NCBI RefSeq assembly: GCF_009905375.1
Contig: NC_133656.1
Location: forward strand, 236,676,396-236,740,395
Source: Apium graveolens
Taxonomy: Eukaryota; Streptophyta; Magnoliopsida; Apiales; Apiaceae
Length of the DNA: 64,000 bases
Direction of reading: 5' to 3'
The notes below the pieces were generated by a model that saw only the letters and a list, made by a program, of their open reading frames with translations, made no database searches and had not been told where the DNA came from. Both the position numbers and the translations under genes were made by a program. Each line of letters opens with the position of its first letter. Positions within the stretch are counted from its first letter, which is position 1. Of this stretch, positions 42,824 to 55,258 are shown one piece after another.

Positions 42824-43425
42824 AGCATCTTCAATGGTGTTAGGTAAAATGATTGGCTAAAATAGCTTAAAATAATTGATATGTATAATTTACTGAATCT
42901 GTAATGCGATTTTTCTCGGTGGAGTTGGCTATAATGATTAGTTATATTATAATAATAGTACTCCCTCAGTCCCTAAAAACGTTTCCTGATTGTGTTGGAC
43001 ACATTTGCTTCGTATCTTTAATTTCGTATTAATATTAAATATAAAAACTTTATTGTATTAAAGTAATCATAAATACGAATACAACAAAATCACTCATAAC
43101 TATGTTTGATATTATACATTAGATGTAAATTAGTAGTCAATCGCTTAACATGAACAGTACTAAAAGTCAAAATATGATCAACATCTTGGGACGGAGGGAG
43201 TATGTTATTATTTTCTTGAAGTTATTATAAAGAGAGTGTATTATTTTTATATGATATCTAACGTGAAATTTCACTACAAACTAGCAACATTATGAGGTTG
43301 GTTAAAATTATAGATAAGGGTTTTGTCCCATTTGAGTGATGAATTTTCTAGATATTCTCTATTAATTTTATTTTTAGTATACCACTTAAATTTTTAGTTA
43401 AGGGTTCTTTAAGGTTGAAGATGCT
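42824..43425. mobile_element. MITE (AGCATCTTCAATGG ends) carrying a nested Stowaway MITE
   Basis: The outer ends AGCATCTTCAATGGTGTT and AAGGTTGAAGATGCT are inverted copies. Without the nested element the outer MITE is about 360 bases, with no coding content. Confidence 0.65.
42961..43200. mobile_element. Stowaway-type MITE
   Basis: It runs from CTCCCTCAGTCCCTAAAAAC to TTGGGACGGAGGGAG, with TA on both sides. Both the CTCCCTCCGTCCC terminus and the TA target duplication are typical of plant Tc1/mariner-like Stowaway MITEs. Length is 240 bases. Confidence 0.85.
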
Positions 43426-43573
43426 ATATTTGAAGAATGTATATTCATGGTCTTTGTTATATTTGTATGCCATTAATATAAAATTAATTCTCTTCTTTAA
43501 AAGGTATTTTAGGTATTTTTTTCTGACTGATCACTGTTACGATTTTATTATCCTTGTCTCGTTATTAAATTCT

Positions 43574-43605
43574 AAACTAGTTTTATAACCTGTGCAATGC
43601 ACGAC
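43574..43605 (-). mobile_element. Helitron 3' end, minus orientation
   Basis: AACTAGTTTTATAACCTGTGCAATGCACG reads on the minus strand as the hairpin CGTGCATTGCACAGG, then TTATAAAACTAG|T. That is the same 3' end as at 40140-40168. The element would extend rightwards; its 5' end was not found. Confidence 0.6.
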
Positions 43606-43994
43606 CATGCTGTACATTGTACTATTTGAATCTGTTTTCACGGTAATTGTTGACGATATATTTATGTTGTTATGAATAATTTATTTGCTTATGCATATGA
43701 GCATGAGTGATTGAGGTATTTTTGTATTGTTGCATTCGCAAAATATAAAAAAATTATGTTAGTATACATTTTTTGTCACTTTATAATTAAATGGTACTTG
43801 TAATATGTTAATACTTAGAAAGTAAAATAAACATAAGTGATTATTTGTGCCTGATGTATATCAATCACCATAATTATAAAATAATTATTAATTTTTTTTA
43901 TAATTATTTAATGTATATCAATCACCTTAAATGTTTCTGTATTATATAATTTTTTTTATATTGTAAGTTCACTCACAGAATAACATGTGATACT

Positions 43995-44175
43995 CTCCGT
44001 CCAAATAACTTTCTATTTTGGGATGTTTCAACAGATTGTTAACATTTCCTAAAATAGCATATAATTTTTATATGGCTCCACAATTTACCACTGCTTTCTT
44101 AATTTTTCCTCAACATAATTTATTTTTTTAATCTATGTGTCTAACAACGATGTTAACAACCTATGAGACGGTGAG
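43995..44175. mobile_element. Stowaway-like MITE, decayed
   Basis: ACTCTCCGTCCAAATAACTT at the left and CCTATGAGACGGTGAGAGTAT at the right are imperfect inverted ends. A partial second right end (CCTATGGGATGGTGGGAGTA) lies at 44525-44545 as part of a larger duplication. Confidence 0.55.
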
Positions 44176-46164
44176 AGTATATATGATATATGTTATAGAA
44201 TGCTTAATAGTGAAGTATAAGTCGTACATATATGTATAAATAGTTCATTTTATTTTTTATGTTTTTAAATTTAATATAATATTTCACCATTTTATGACGA
44301 GGTTAGATTGATCACAAATAAAAATATACGAGTATGTATGTGTGTATATCCCTGTATTAATTTATATATATATTGTATGTATATATGCACATAATAATTA
44401 TACAACAATTTATAATTTTCAATAAATGAATGACGAGATGAATTAAATATTGTATATAGATAATGTAGGGGTATAATTATCATATGCATTAATTTGCGCA
44501 ACAAATACCCTTAACGATGTTAACAACCTATGGGATGGTGGGAGTATATGATATATATCACATAATTATTAATAGTGAAGTATAAATCGTACATATGTGT
44601 ATAAATAGTTTATTTTATTTTTTATCTTATGTAATTTAATATAATATTTGGTCATTTCACTGTGTTGGAGTACGATGTTAAATTTATGACGAATAAGAAT
44701 ATATGAGTATGTATGTGTATGTATGTATATGTGTATGTATATGTGCATGTGTAATATCCCGTATTTTTTAGAATTAGATTAATAATTAAATAATAGAAAA
44801 AAAGGGATTAAAATTAGATAAAGACTAGGATTTAAAATTGGGTTAAACTAATGGGCTTAAAATTTGGATCCAATTCTAATATAGATAAAATGTAGGTTAA
44901 GATATAAGGTTTTGTATCATTATAAATAGATCATATTCGTATTCCTCGTTTTAATCATTAAAATTCGTAGGCCTTTATTCATAAAATTCAGCAGTCTTGT
45001 AAAATTCGTAGAAAATTCATCGTAAGTCGGGATTCAGTGATCCTGGACTTTTCGGAAAGGTCTTTTTGTTCTCTACAACTTTCGTGTTTCGTGTTTTCCA
45101 AAAAACCGTCGTTTAGATGGTCAAAAAGGTTAAAAACAGATCTAGTCAGAATTTGAGGTAAGTTTTCGATCGATCTTACTAGCGTTTTCAAAATTGTATG
45201 TTATGCGTTTATATTTGATTATTAAAATATGGGCGGGCTAAGTGATGATATATTTGAAAGTATTATGTGTTATAGTATACGCATTATTGTACCTCTGTGG
45301 TGTCGAGACAATAATTTGGGATCTTTGATTTGTGTCATGGTTTGTGAAGATATCGAATAATAACTTAAGACCGCTTACACCGGATTGTAGTGACAATTTT
45401 ATGAAAATTTAGGACCGTTGTCACCGGGTTGTAGTGGTCGTGGCATGGATTATGGATTTTGAATTATGGTTGTTTATATGTTATGTGTATTGTGTGTATC
45501 GAATAAGAATAAGAACATGTATCGAAAGTGTTTGTTTCGTATGTCGTATATCGTATTTTGTTATATGTGTTCATGATACTTGGCCAACTAGTTGGATCGA
45601 TTGGTCTCTTGCTGGGCTGTTTAGCTCATTCTTACAATTTCAGGTTTCGCCTAAGAGTTCGAGTTGAATAACATTGGAGTTCGAGGATCTTAGTATTAGA
45701 GTAGATTGACTTTTGGACTTCCGTTAGCTGCGCTTTTGTAATAGTCACCATTGTAATAGACTTTGTGATTAATAAGTTGGATTTTGTATTAGTTTTCGAT
45801 TTAGAATTAATAGTCGGGAAGTGCGGGCTGTTGCAGCATGCATGTATACATGTATGTATATATATATGTATGTATGTATATATGTATGAGGACGATGTTA
45901 AATTGATGACAAATAAGAATACATGAGTATGTATGTGTGTTTATGTATGTGTGTATGTGTGTGTATACATGTATGCATGTATGTATGTATATATGCATGC
46001 ATGTATTAATTTATGTATATATATATATTTATTATATGTATGCATGTACGTATTTATTAATGTATATATGTATGTACATATTAATTATACAATAATTAAT
46101 ATTTTTTAATAAATTAGTGATGAGATAAAATAAATATTGTATATATATATTAATGATGCGTTAG

Positions 46165-46200
<36 letters not shown>

Positions 46201-46330
46201 GAGTAATAAGTATTATATAGATATTAATAGTCAACTAACAAATATTAATTGTGAGAATAAATGTAAAATAAATATTATATAGATATTAAATGGGCATAAT
46301 CGTCGTATGAATTAAATTGCTCATCAAACC
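44176..46330 (+). repeat. About 350-bp segment present two to three times, split by a solo LTR, with ATGT microsatellites
   Basis: 44178-44350 and 44542-44730 share AATAGTGAAGTATAARTCGT, ATAAATAGTT.ATTTTATTTT and ATATGAGTATGTATGTGT. A third partial copy is at about 45889-46330 (GACGATGTTAAATTGATGAC). (ATGT)n and (TA)n runs lie at 44701-44745, 45841-46080 and 46164-46196. Confidence 0.65.
44750..45835 (+). mobile_element. Solo LTR with perfect 5-bp target duplication
   Basis: It starts TGTAATATCCCGTATTTTTTAG and ends GGGCTGTTGCA, keeping TG..CA. It is flanked by GCATG at 44745-44749 and again at 45836-45840. A TATA box (TTATAAATAG) lies near 44918-44927. There are no internal genes. The TGTAATATCCCG..CTGTTGCA pattern is common among plant LTR retrotransposons. 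I favour Ty3-gypsy but cannot prove it from the LTR alone. Confidence 0.88.
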
Positions 46331-47388
46331 CCCTATTGTTATATTATACCTAAAAAAAAAATTATTATAAAATAAAAATACATTAATCGTTTTGATATGC
46401 TCATATAATCTAGGAGAAATTAAATAGTTAAAACTAGTATCTTTAAAATTACATTTTAAGTAAAATACATTAACTTATGAGGATCTACTCTACTCAAATA
46501 AATTGTCATTTTCTTAGGAAAATTCATAATGTGTTAGCTTATTTACAGTTTTGATACCTAAATTAATAAAACTGTAAAATAAAATAACGAGTTGAAAGTA
46601 AAACCATTCTCTCCGACTACCTATTTTTTTTTCAAGTCTCCTCCAATATCTTCAATTTAAAATTTTATATGTCTATCTAAAATAACAAAATTCTTACCTC
46701 CCCTCGACTATCTTACATTATAATTATATATTATTGTGAGATGTAAATTCATTAAATTATATCAACGCCAATGTAAATTTATGGATCATGTGGAAAAAGT
46801 GTTAGAGAATGGTTAAACCATGATCTTTCCCACCAAATCTCATGATATTCATGCTCTCTCTCTTTTTTCACGGAGCGGAGCGTCCAGTCGGTTCGATCTA
46901 AAACTGGACTGAATATAATAAATTAAAAAATCTAATTATTATTTTTTTAGACCAAATCAGACTGAAATTGTATTATGGACCGGATCAACTTTTAAAAAAA
47001 ATAAAATTGTATTAAAATTTCAAACCAAAAATTATAAAATTTAAAATATAATTAAAATAAGGTGATATGTAGAGTTGTAAAAGTGTATAGATACAATTAC
47101 AAATTAAAATTTATGATTAAAATTTTTAAGATATATGTAATATATATATATATATAATTATAATAGGTCTAGTAGGTCCGGACCTGAATATTTTTTACAA
47201 GAACCGGACCGAACCAATTTTTTTTTCGGTCTATTCGGTATCGAATTTCTGAAAAACCAGGATCGAACTGGACTGAATTAAGACAGTACGATTTGGTTTT
47301 TCAATTTCGGCTCGGTTTTCCTTAGCCCTATTTTTTCCTAATTAATTTTTGACTCACATGACATATTTATATCTCTAAATATGTTATA
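46331..47388. other. AT-rich intergenic DNA
   Basis: I see no gene. 46890-47330 is rich in CGGACCGGA/CTGGACTGAA-type words (GACCGGATCAAC, ACCGGACCGAACCAA), probably another diverged dispersed repeat. Confidence 0.4.
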
Positions 47389-47935
47389 TCATACCTCTTG
47401 GTTAAAAAAAATATATAAGCAGACACCAACCAAACTGAAATCTCCCAAGTAAGCAAACATTTTTATACCCACCTTTTGCACCGCCACTTTAAAAACTAGA
47501 CGTCTCCATACAATTCCTACATCAATAGATCTCACTCCACCATCATGCTTAAGAAGTGGATTTAATGGAGCATTTACTACAAATTTTGCGAGAGAAGTTA
47601 GGCAATTTCCTTGCAACCACAGATTAAAAACTGGGGTGAGGACTACAAGAAGCTCTTTAGACAAAGTAGACTCATTACCACAACAAGCATCCAATAGATG
47701 TTGAGCTCTCAATCCATCTCGTCCACAAGAAGTCTCTTTTGTAAAGAATTTGATGCAACGATGAATAATTTCAAATTTTGCCGATTTCGAGCATAACATA
47801 AACTAGACATTGTAGGAGACGGTGCTTGAGCGTGATACCTGATGATGTCAAAACTTTGACTGCCTCAAAATAATGACCATCGGAAATTTTATTCAAACAT
47901 TGCTTAACATTGTCCTTCGTAGGGTTATGATCTGT
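47389..47935 (-). pseudogene. Reverse-transcriptase-like gene fragment
   Basis: Minus-strand translation gives VKQCLNKISDGHYFEAVKVL (about 47925-47840). After a stop and frame change it gives TSCGRDGLRAQHLLDACCG, then APLNPLLKHDGGVRSIDVG and WRRLVFKVA (47740-47470). This order matches a plant protein group annotated as reverse-transcriptase domain proteins, whose core reads 'APLTPLLKPDGGIRPIAVGtiWRRLVSK'. The region between the two blocks is deleted relative to those proteins, and the catalytic YxDD part is missing. It is a dead remnant of a retroelement or retroelement-derived gene. Confidence 0.55.
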
Positions 47936-48812
47936 TTTACGACTACCTATTTTTTTTCCAAGTCCTTTACAAGTTTTCAGAAATTCTTTAATACCTTAAT
48001 CAACCCAAATAATGCAGCATGACCCTCGAATATACCACTACAAAAAAATGCGGACATTTGTAACCAACTCGGAGTATCATGCTCTTATCTTCAACAAAAA
48101 GGCGAGATTGGGTTAATATTAGACTATCATGTTCTTATCTTAATGCAGTTTATACATGGCATTTTTAAATTTAATAAAGTTTTGTGTCTCTTTTCCAAAA
48201 TTTTATTTAAAATAAACCAACATACATTACATTTATAGTTATATAATGATGTGTCAAAGATAGTTATAACTATCTTTGATCTTAAATATAAGACCAACTA
48301 TTCATTTAAAAACATTTATAGAAACAAGTCCAATGTTAAAGTTAAAACGACTATAATTTTTGCTATAATTTGAGACCAAAAAGTACATTTTGGTGTCAAA
48401 ATAGGACATCAACTTTAATGCTAGTTCTATTTTACACCCATATATTTTCACATTTGGTGAAGTTTTTTCTCTATCTCCGAAATTTCATTTAAAGCAACCA
48501 ACATACATTCTATTTATAGTTATTTAATGATGTGGTAATGATAGCTATAACTATCTCTAATCCTAAATATATGACTAGTTATCCATTTATGCATTTGTAA
48601 GACCATGTATAGTTTTGCATTAGAATGATTTTTTTCATATTGGTTCTATATTATAGCTATAAGACTAACTATAGTTATTCATTGGACTTTGGACTTACTC
48701 TGAGATCAAGTATAACTATGCATTGGAGTAGATTTCTTTGGTATTGAGCCTATATTATAACTATAAGACCAACTATACCTATAAGCTATGCACTGTACTT
48801 ATTCTAATGTAT
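47936..48812. other. Intergenic repeats
   Basis: 48095-48165 is a short relative of the 3795-4725 family (AAAAGGCGAGATTGGGTTAA, TTAATGCAGTTTATACATGG). 48220-48800 repeats phrases such as ATAAGACCAACTATA and TATAGCTATAAGACCAACTA in both senses, probably a diverged MITE. No gene. Confidence 0.45.
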
Positions 48813-51049
48813 TATAATAGATGAAATATTAAAAGTTCACAAAATTTTAAAATAAATTTAATTAAAAATCATAATTACAAAGTAGGCAAATGTTTTAATA
48901 CGTAATAATATATAATAATAATTACTTTTTACAGGGAAGAGGCAGGAGAATTTGAGGTGTAAAATGTGGGCTGAAAAATGAGATTGTAAGTTAAACCTGC
49001 TTTCTGATTTTCATCATATATATAAAGAAATGGTCATTAGATTAAATTTTCCAAACAGGATGTGCAAACTCAAAATGGGATTTCAACTCATTTATGATGA
49101 AATTAGATGATGCCAAACATGCACTATATTGGATCTCCCTAACAGGTCCATATTTATACCATTTTAAATTATCAAGTTACGTAGTTGAGACTAGTGATCT
49201 GATTATGCTAAGACAGTGTTGTAAAAATCGGAAAAATCGGGAATCGGGGAAGATCAGTCGAGCTACCGATTTAGGATTAATTGAAAATCTGGGATTAATC
49301 GGAGTAAAAATTGGATGTATTATAATATTAAATTATATTTAATATATTATTATCATTATATAAGTTATTTTTTGACAAATATATATTTATTATATCATGA
49401 TTTCTATACTTATTTATATTACTCGTAAAATTATATATTTCAATATTTTGAAAAATAAAAATTAAATTAGCAATAATAAATTTACAAAAAAAATATTTAG
49501 TGTTAGAAAAAATTGTACAGCTATTTTAAATTATTTGAAAAAAGGTTAAAACTATAATATATTGTACTATTTGATCTAATCCATGTTATGCCATCTAAAT
49601 AAAATAATTAATATTAGTCGATATTTTGAAAGGATTAACAAGTTCAAGTTCAACTGATATTTAAAAAAAATCATCAAATTGAAAATATTTAATTTTAGAA
49701 AATTAGTATACAATGTTATCAAGTTACTATAAAAAGAAATATTAGTATCATAAATGAAATAAACTTTAAAATGATTTGAATAATGATATTAGTACAAATT
49801 TGTCTTCAGATTCTTGAAAAAAAAACTTCTGAATATCAGTAGTTAGTCTTGACGATATATGAATTATGTCAGATCCATGACTCATGCTCTGTTGAGTAAA
49901 AATAGATATTGTTTGATTTTCAGTGCTACTAGAACTACGATATATAAATAATTGTAATATATTTATTATATAATTATAATTTTTGAATAATCATAAATAC
50001 ATGTTATTTGAGTAATTTACTGAATAACAATTAGATATATACATGACCAAGATATCTAGAATATAAATAAACGAGACCAACATAATTTACTCAAAAATAT
50101 AATAATAATAATATACATACATACACACACATGTGACTTTATCTTAATCAATATTAAAAGATTCAATTTTGATGTTGTATTTCAGAGTTATTGATATATT
50201 TACTAGAAGAAAATAATAAAAGTCTTTTATGTTCTGAAAATAAGAATGATCGATTAAATTTAAGATTTTTTCAATGTGTTAAAAACTAAATAGATTATGT
50301 CAATTTTAATTTATGAATTGATAATAATCTGACATTTTATTATATTAACTTTGTATATTGGAGATGATTAAAAGCTAAATAAATAGTCGAGATCAACTTT
50401 AGTTAATGAATTAAGACATTAACAATTAGCAATGATATTAAATTAACATAAACGTTGAATTAAAAAAATAATATTTTCCTTAAAAAATAAACATATATTA
50501 ATTGAATTATAAATTCTACTTTGTTGAATATTACGATTGCATCTCTTGACCACTTTAATTATGCATTACTAATCCTTTTAAATTAAGCAAGATAATTGTA
50601 AATTAGTAATGACTTTAGTAATAAAATACCTCATTACTCCGCGAAATTCAAAAAATTTACTAGACTCTATAATATACATATATGTTAATTTTTAGTTTTT
50701 TTTATAAAGATATTGAAAATATTTGATGGATTAACTACAATTTTTTTATATTACACGTACAGTAGAGTGACTACTCTGCTTGTATTTATTTAATAAATAT
50801 AAATTACACGACATAAATAAGAAAATATGTATTATAATTAATGAGATATATTTAAAAACGTTATGAACGTTATTAATGTTTTACATGAAACCATACAGAT
50901 TGATAGATACTCAACTTGAATTTGATATGTTTTAGACGTTATATAATATTTATCAATAAAAAAACGATTAATAATTTTACTAATATAATTGTAAGATTTA
51001 CAAAAAAATCTAGAAAATAACCCGTACCTCGCACGGGTTATTATGCTAG
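48813..51049 (+). mobile_element. Probable Helitron, 2.2 kb
   Basis: The 3' end is clear: CCCGTACCTCGCACGGGTTA is a hairpin, followed by TTATG and CTAG|T (51046-51049). The proposed 5' end TCTAATGTATTATAATAGAT at 48813 resembles the other Helitron starts but follows T rather than A. There are no Rep/helicase motifs inside, so it is non-autonomous. A CGGGGAAGATCAG / GGATTAATCGG repeat (49210-49320) is embedded. Confidence 0.5.
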
Positions 51050-52780
51050 TTATATTTAAGACTTCAACTGAGACATTGTTGGACTTGGACTTGCTGATAA
51101 ACTTGATTATAATCAAGCCTTTCTTGTCACGTATAATATGGTGTACACCTAATCTTAAAATATATATTTTTAATAAATTTACCCGTTAATCAGCCTTCTT
51201 TGGTAATAAAATTCCAATATTACCCTTACCTTCATTAATCGTATATTTTTATCCGTAACCACCATTTTTATACATTTTAATATTTAAATCAATTTCAACA
51301 TACTTGTTTGATTCTTCAAAAAAATGATTTAAATTTACTTAATATAAAAAAAATTATATAATTTATTAATAAAATTAACTAGTTTATGAAATAAAATAAA
51401 ATAATTTGATATGTAAAATGATAATGAAATGATCGACAAAGAATATTTTCTTCGATTACATCATTGTAATGACTCATGAAGGTGATGTTGGAAGAAAATT
51501 TAATAAAAGAAATTAAAATGAACAAATCTTATAAGTCATAATTGAAATATTAAAATATACAACTTTTTATTTAGGCATTAAGTGACACGTGTTAAGTTGT
51601 AATTAAGCAATAATTTAATTAAACTATAACTTTATGGACAAATTCTGTACTCTCTCAGCGACAACTAAAAAACTCTGTCACTTACATAATGGGTCCTAAA
51701 TAGATGGATATATAAATATGTCATGTATAAATGAATGAATTCCATGAAAATTGGTGGGAAAGCATTTTACGCATGATTCAGAAGTTTAAATAGCCAAGTA
51801 TTATTTAATTTAATCGTATTAAATAAGCTATTTTAATTTAAGATATTGGAGGAGATTTAATTTTGTATATTTACTTTAATATATTTGCACTTAATAAGTA
51901 ATTATATTTAATTAAGATATGGGAGATAACTTTCTAAACTTTTACGTAAGAAAACGCTGTGTGCTTAACTTTTGGAATACTTTAGATATAGTAGTAAAAA
52001 ATAAAAAATAAACTAACTCATATATTTCTTAAACTTTTGAGAATTTTCATCTCCTCGATCTAATATTCTCTCTACTCTCGTTGTTTGGTTTTTTTATTAA
52101 TAGATTTCAACTTGGATTTCGATTTATTGTGAATTTATGGGTTTCAAGAGATCAAAGAATTTATGTTTTCGTAAATAGTACGCCAGGCTCTCTGTTTTTG
52201 ATTTGGATACATATATGTTGATGATTAACGAGTGTATTGATCAAATATCAAATCTTTTTTTTAAAGAACTAAAATTATTAGGGAATAAGAGTTCCTTATG
52301 TCATGGGAGACATAAATATAAATATCTGTGCACATATATTTATGTTTATGTACAATGGCGTAACCAGAAGTTTAAGTCACCGGGGTCAAAAAAATTTCAA
52401 TATCAAAATTGTCAACAAGATTTAAAGAAATTTGGTAAATTTTCGGTTCATTTCCGAACTACTGGAGTCAAAATTAAATATAGTATTACAATTATTTCTT
52501 TTGAGTGGGGTCAAATTAAAATTTAATACTATATTTTTTCTGAAAAAGTAATTTATATATAATTCTTTTTTAAAAATATAGATCCAGTGAGTTCATATGC
52601 CGCTGCTAGTACATTGACTACGCCCCTGTTTATGTACCTATCATTCTAGGAAATAAAATAATGATAAATGCATATATATATAAAATATCACTTGTGCATT
52701 CATAACAATGAATTTATTTTACACTTTTTTTTACTAATATGGCTTATATCCTTACAAATGAGTCTATTTTCTCAATAATT
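51050..52780. other. AT-rich intergenic DNA
   Basis: There is no gene. 51690-51930 resembles the dispersed family at 4420-4720 (ATGTCATGTATAAATG, GAAAATTGGTGGGAAAG, ACGCATGATT). 52340-52630 has a CACCGGGGTCAAAA / GGGGTCAAATTAAAATT repeat of unknown type. Confidence 0.4.
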
Positions 52781-52784
52781 CTCG

Positions 52785-52862
52785 GGTGAGCCAGAGTCGA
52801 ATTCAGGACCTGGGACGACAGTGGGATACATTCTTTACCCCTTGAGCTATCCAATCGTGCTA
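52785..52862 (-). mobile_element. tRNA-derived SINE fragment
   Basis: On the minus strand: GATTGGATAGCTCAAGGGGTAAAG (A box) and, about 35 bases later, GAATTCGACTCTGGCTC (weak B box), then GGGTGAG. The spacing fits a tRNA-like SINE head. No tail or target duplication was found. Confidence 0.5.
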
Positions 52863-53224
52863 TTATTTTATTTTAACTTACGAATTTTCTGAGATCATTC
52901 TAATGTAATGCCCAACAATTAATTTGTATATATTACTTTTAAAAAGAACTTATTAGATCCTACCGACTCCAATGTTGTTAAATGCATGTTTTATTGAATT
53001 TTTTAGGTGCTTGTTTATGGCATTTCAGTATTTCACTATCTAAATAGTTAGTAGTACTGTAACCTTGAAATGTTTGTTAATGAGATTAAAATTTCATCAC
53101 TCAACGCTTCTTGCCTTATACTTGAGTTAAAAGTCTGACAACCGAACCATAACAGTTTTTATAAATTATCTTTGCAAAATGAATGCCAAATAGTCGGTCT
53201 GTTGCCCCACCAATTAAGTACACG
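52863..53224. other. Intergenic DNA
   Basis: Nothing recognisable. Confidence 0.4.
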
Positions 53225-53635
53225 TTTGAGAAATCTTAAAATAAGTAACTTATAACTTAAAATGAATAAGTAATTTATAAGTGATAAGTAGATAAATACT
53301 TATAAGTTACATAAGTGTTTGGATAATTTCACTTATAAGTCAGAATTTTTTTTGTTAAATAAATTAAAATAAATAATTTTTAAAATATAATCATAATATT
53401 TCATGAATTTTAGATTAGATTAATATTTAAAAATATATATTTTAAAATTAAAATTAATAAAAAGGCAAGAAATCAAAATAAGTTGAGAAAAAGTACGTCG
53501 TTACTAACATTCAACTTATCAGCTTATAAATTGAAAATCCGAGTTATAAGTTAGGTATACAAACACTCCTCAATAAGTATTTACAGGCTTATAAGTGAAT
53601 AAGTAACTTATCAGATGTTGGCCAAACAGGCCATA
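53225..53635. mobile_element. hAT-like MITE (CAAACAGGCC end), copy 1
   Basis: It has many ACTTATAAGT-type palindromic words and ends GTTGGCCAAACAGGCC. The left end (ACGTTTGAGAAATCTTAAAA) mirrors the right end of the copy at 55259-55671 (TTTTAAGATTTTTCAAACAGGC). The two copies are in opposite orientation. Confidence 0.6.
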
Positions 53636-54007
53636 AGTTTGTGTTAAAAAACATAAAGAAAAGAACTTTCTAGTCGTAAAATATATACTAGTATAAATAT
53701 CCAACTCATGCAACAGTGTTTAATAGACTCATTGAAGTATATTTTACGTACGGCTAAATCAAGTAACGTTAAATAAACAAAGCTTGATGTATGTTGTCGT
53801 AATGTGTATCATATGAGATAGAGATTTATATCTAATTCTGCTTTACTCTATTATTCTTCCCATACTTTTATTTTATTATTTGATTTTAGTACACAGATAT
53901 TTTATATTAAATTTTGAGTATATATTTGACTGGGACCGTGGAACTTCCTAGAAGAAATTGTACTGCTGGATTTTTTCCATTGTTTATACTTTTCTAAAGT
54001 TTTAATA
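53636..54007. other. Intergenic DNA
   Basis: Nothing recognisable. Confidence 0.4.
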
Positions 54008-54531
54008 CTCCCTCCGTCCCGTTGAGATGTATACGTTTGATTTTTTTTTTTATCGTAGGTAACCTGCAGCCGCTACCCTTCAGTGCGCGTGCGCACTGGG
54101 TAAGCCCGTAGCCTGCAAACTACGTGAACCAAGATAAACCGCATTTAAGCGACAGGCTCTGACTCAAGAGGTATAATCATAAATTCTCCTCCCGTGGGAT
54201 TCGAACCTGTGACCAAGAGGATAGTTATCCCCTCTTTAACCAGTTGAGCCAACCCTTGCGGGCGTATACGTTTGATTTGGACACAGATGTTAAAAAAAAG
54301 TGGGATGTTATAAAAAATAAATAGAAAAAGGCGTAAAATGGTGGGACCAATCAATATTTAATGTATGAAGTTAGTGCAGTGGAAAAAAGTAGTGGATTTA
54401 GTGAGTAGAGTTAATTTTTATATTATAGATTTTTTTATTATTTTTCGTAAATTTTGAAATTTATAGAAATTAATGGGACATTCAAAAAGAAAATTACAAA
54501 AATGAAAATGTATAGAAATAAACGAGACAGA
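54008..54531. mobile_element. Stowaway-type MITE interrupted by a SINE
   Basis: The left end CTCCCTCCGTCCCGTTGAGA and the right end AATAAACGAGACAGAG|TA are inverted. Removing 54041-54263 and one target copy leaves an element of about 290 bases. Confidence 0.75.
54041..54263 (-). mobile_element. Full-length tRNA-derived SINE with target duplication
   Basis: On the minus strand: CCCGCAAGGGTTGGCTCAAC (A box TGGCTCAACTGG), then CACAGGTTCGAATCCCACGG (B box), then a body, ending in a poly-A tail (poly-T at 54041-54051). GTATACGTTTGA flanks it at 54029-54040 and 54264-54275, a 12-13-bp duplication as expected for LINE-driven insertion. Short ORFs inside are not genes. Confidence 0.9.
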
Positions 54532-55258
54532 GTACTGTTTTAATTCTATATGTGATGTATGCTTATGGTAACCAATTTTACCTCTACGGCTCTACTACCC
54601 TGCATATGGTAAATCTCACCTAAACTGAATAAAAAAATCTAATCAAAATGATCTAGATCAAGTCAAGACGTTTTATGTGAATTGATATCTTGTGTATAAT
54701 AAATTTTATTTTTTATGTTCATGTAATATTTTAGTTAAATAATTAGTAAAAAAATATTTTTTCTTTATTAATTAAGCTCATCACATACTCGACTCGCTCT
54801 ATTTAACTAAACGAGTTCGAAGTTATATTCTAACTGAACTCACATACGATCAATTTGAGATTTACTAAAAACGAGCTCGAGTTCAAGCTACTAGCGAGTA
54901 ATCCGACTCGAATTACTAACACTCCAAATATAGCCGAATACAAATGGGAAAATTAAACTGCTATATCTTGATTTGAAAACAACACAAATGAGTTGTCTAA
55001 TTATCTTTTCTTTATCCTTTAAGGGCTGTAAGAAGCATTACTCTAATGCGCAACATAATTATAAATAAAGATGAAGAAGCAAGAAACGGTAGATAGTTTG
55101 TTGATACGCCTGAAGTTGCAAAGCCCAAGATAACATGGAAGTCGAAATAGGGCATAACATTCAGCAGGACTTCTTCTTTCTCTTTCCTTCTTTTTCTTTC
55201 ATCAGGGGCTTAGTTTGCTATGCCAATGACCAATCAGCTTTAACTTTATTATGTGTGA
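54532..55258. other. Intergenic DNA with a CTCGA-rich repeat
   Basis: 54780-54910 is a diverged copy of the CTCGACTCG-type repeat (ACTCGACTCGCTCTATTTAA). No gene. Confidence 0.45.

Noticed and set aside
45807..45998. 63-codon frame of His/Thr/Ile/Tyr repeats
   Set aside because: Produced by the ATGT microsatellite beside the solo LTR.
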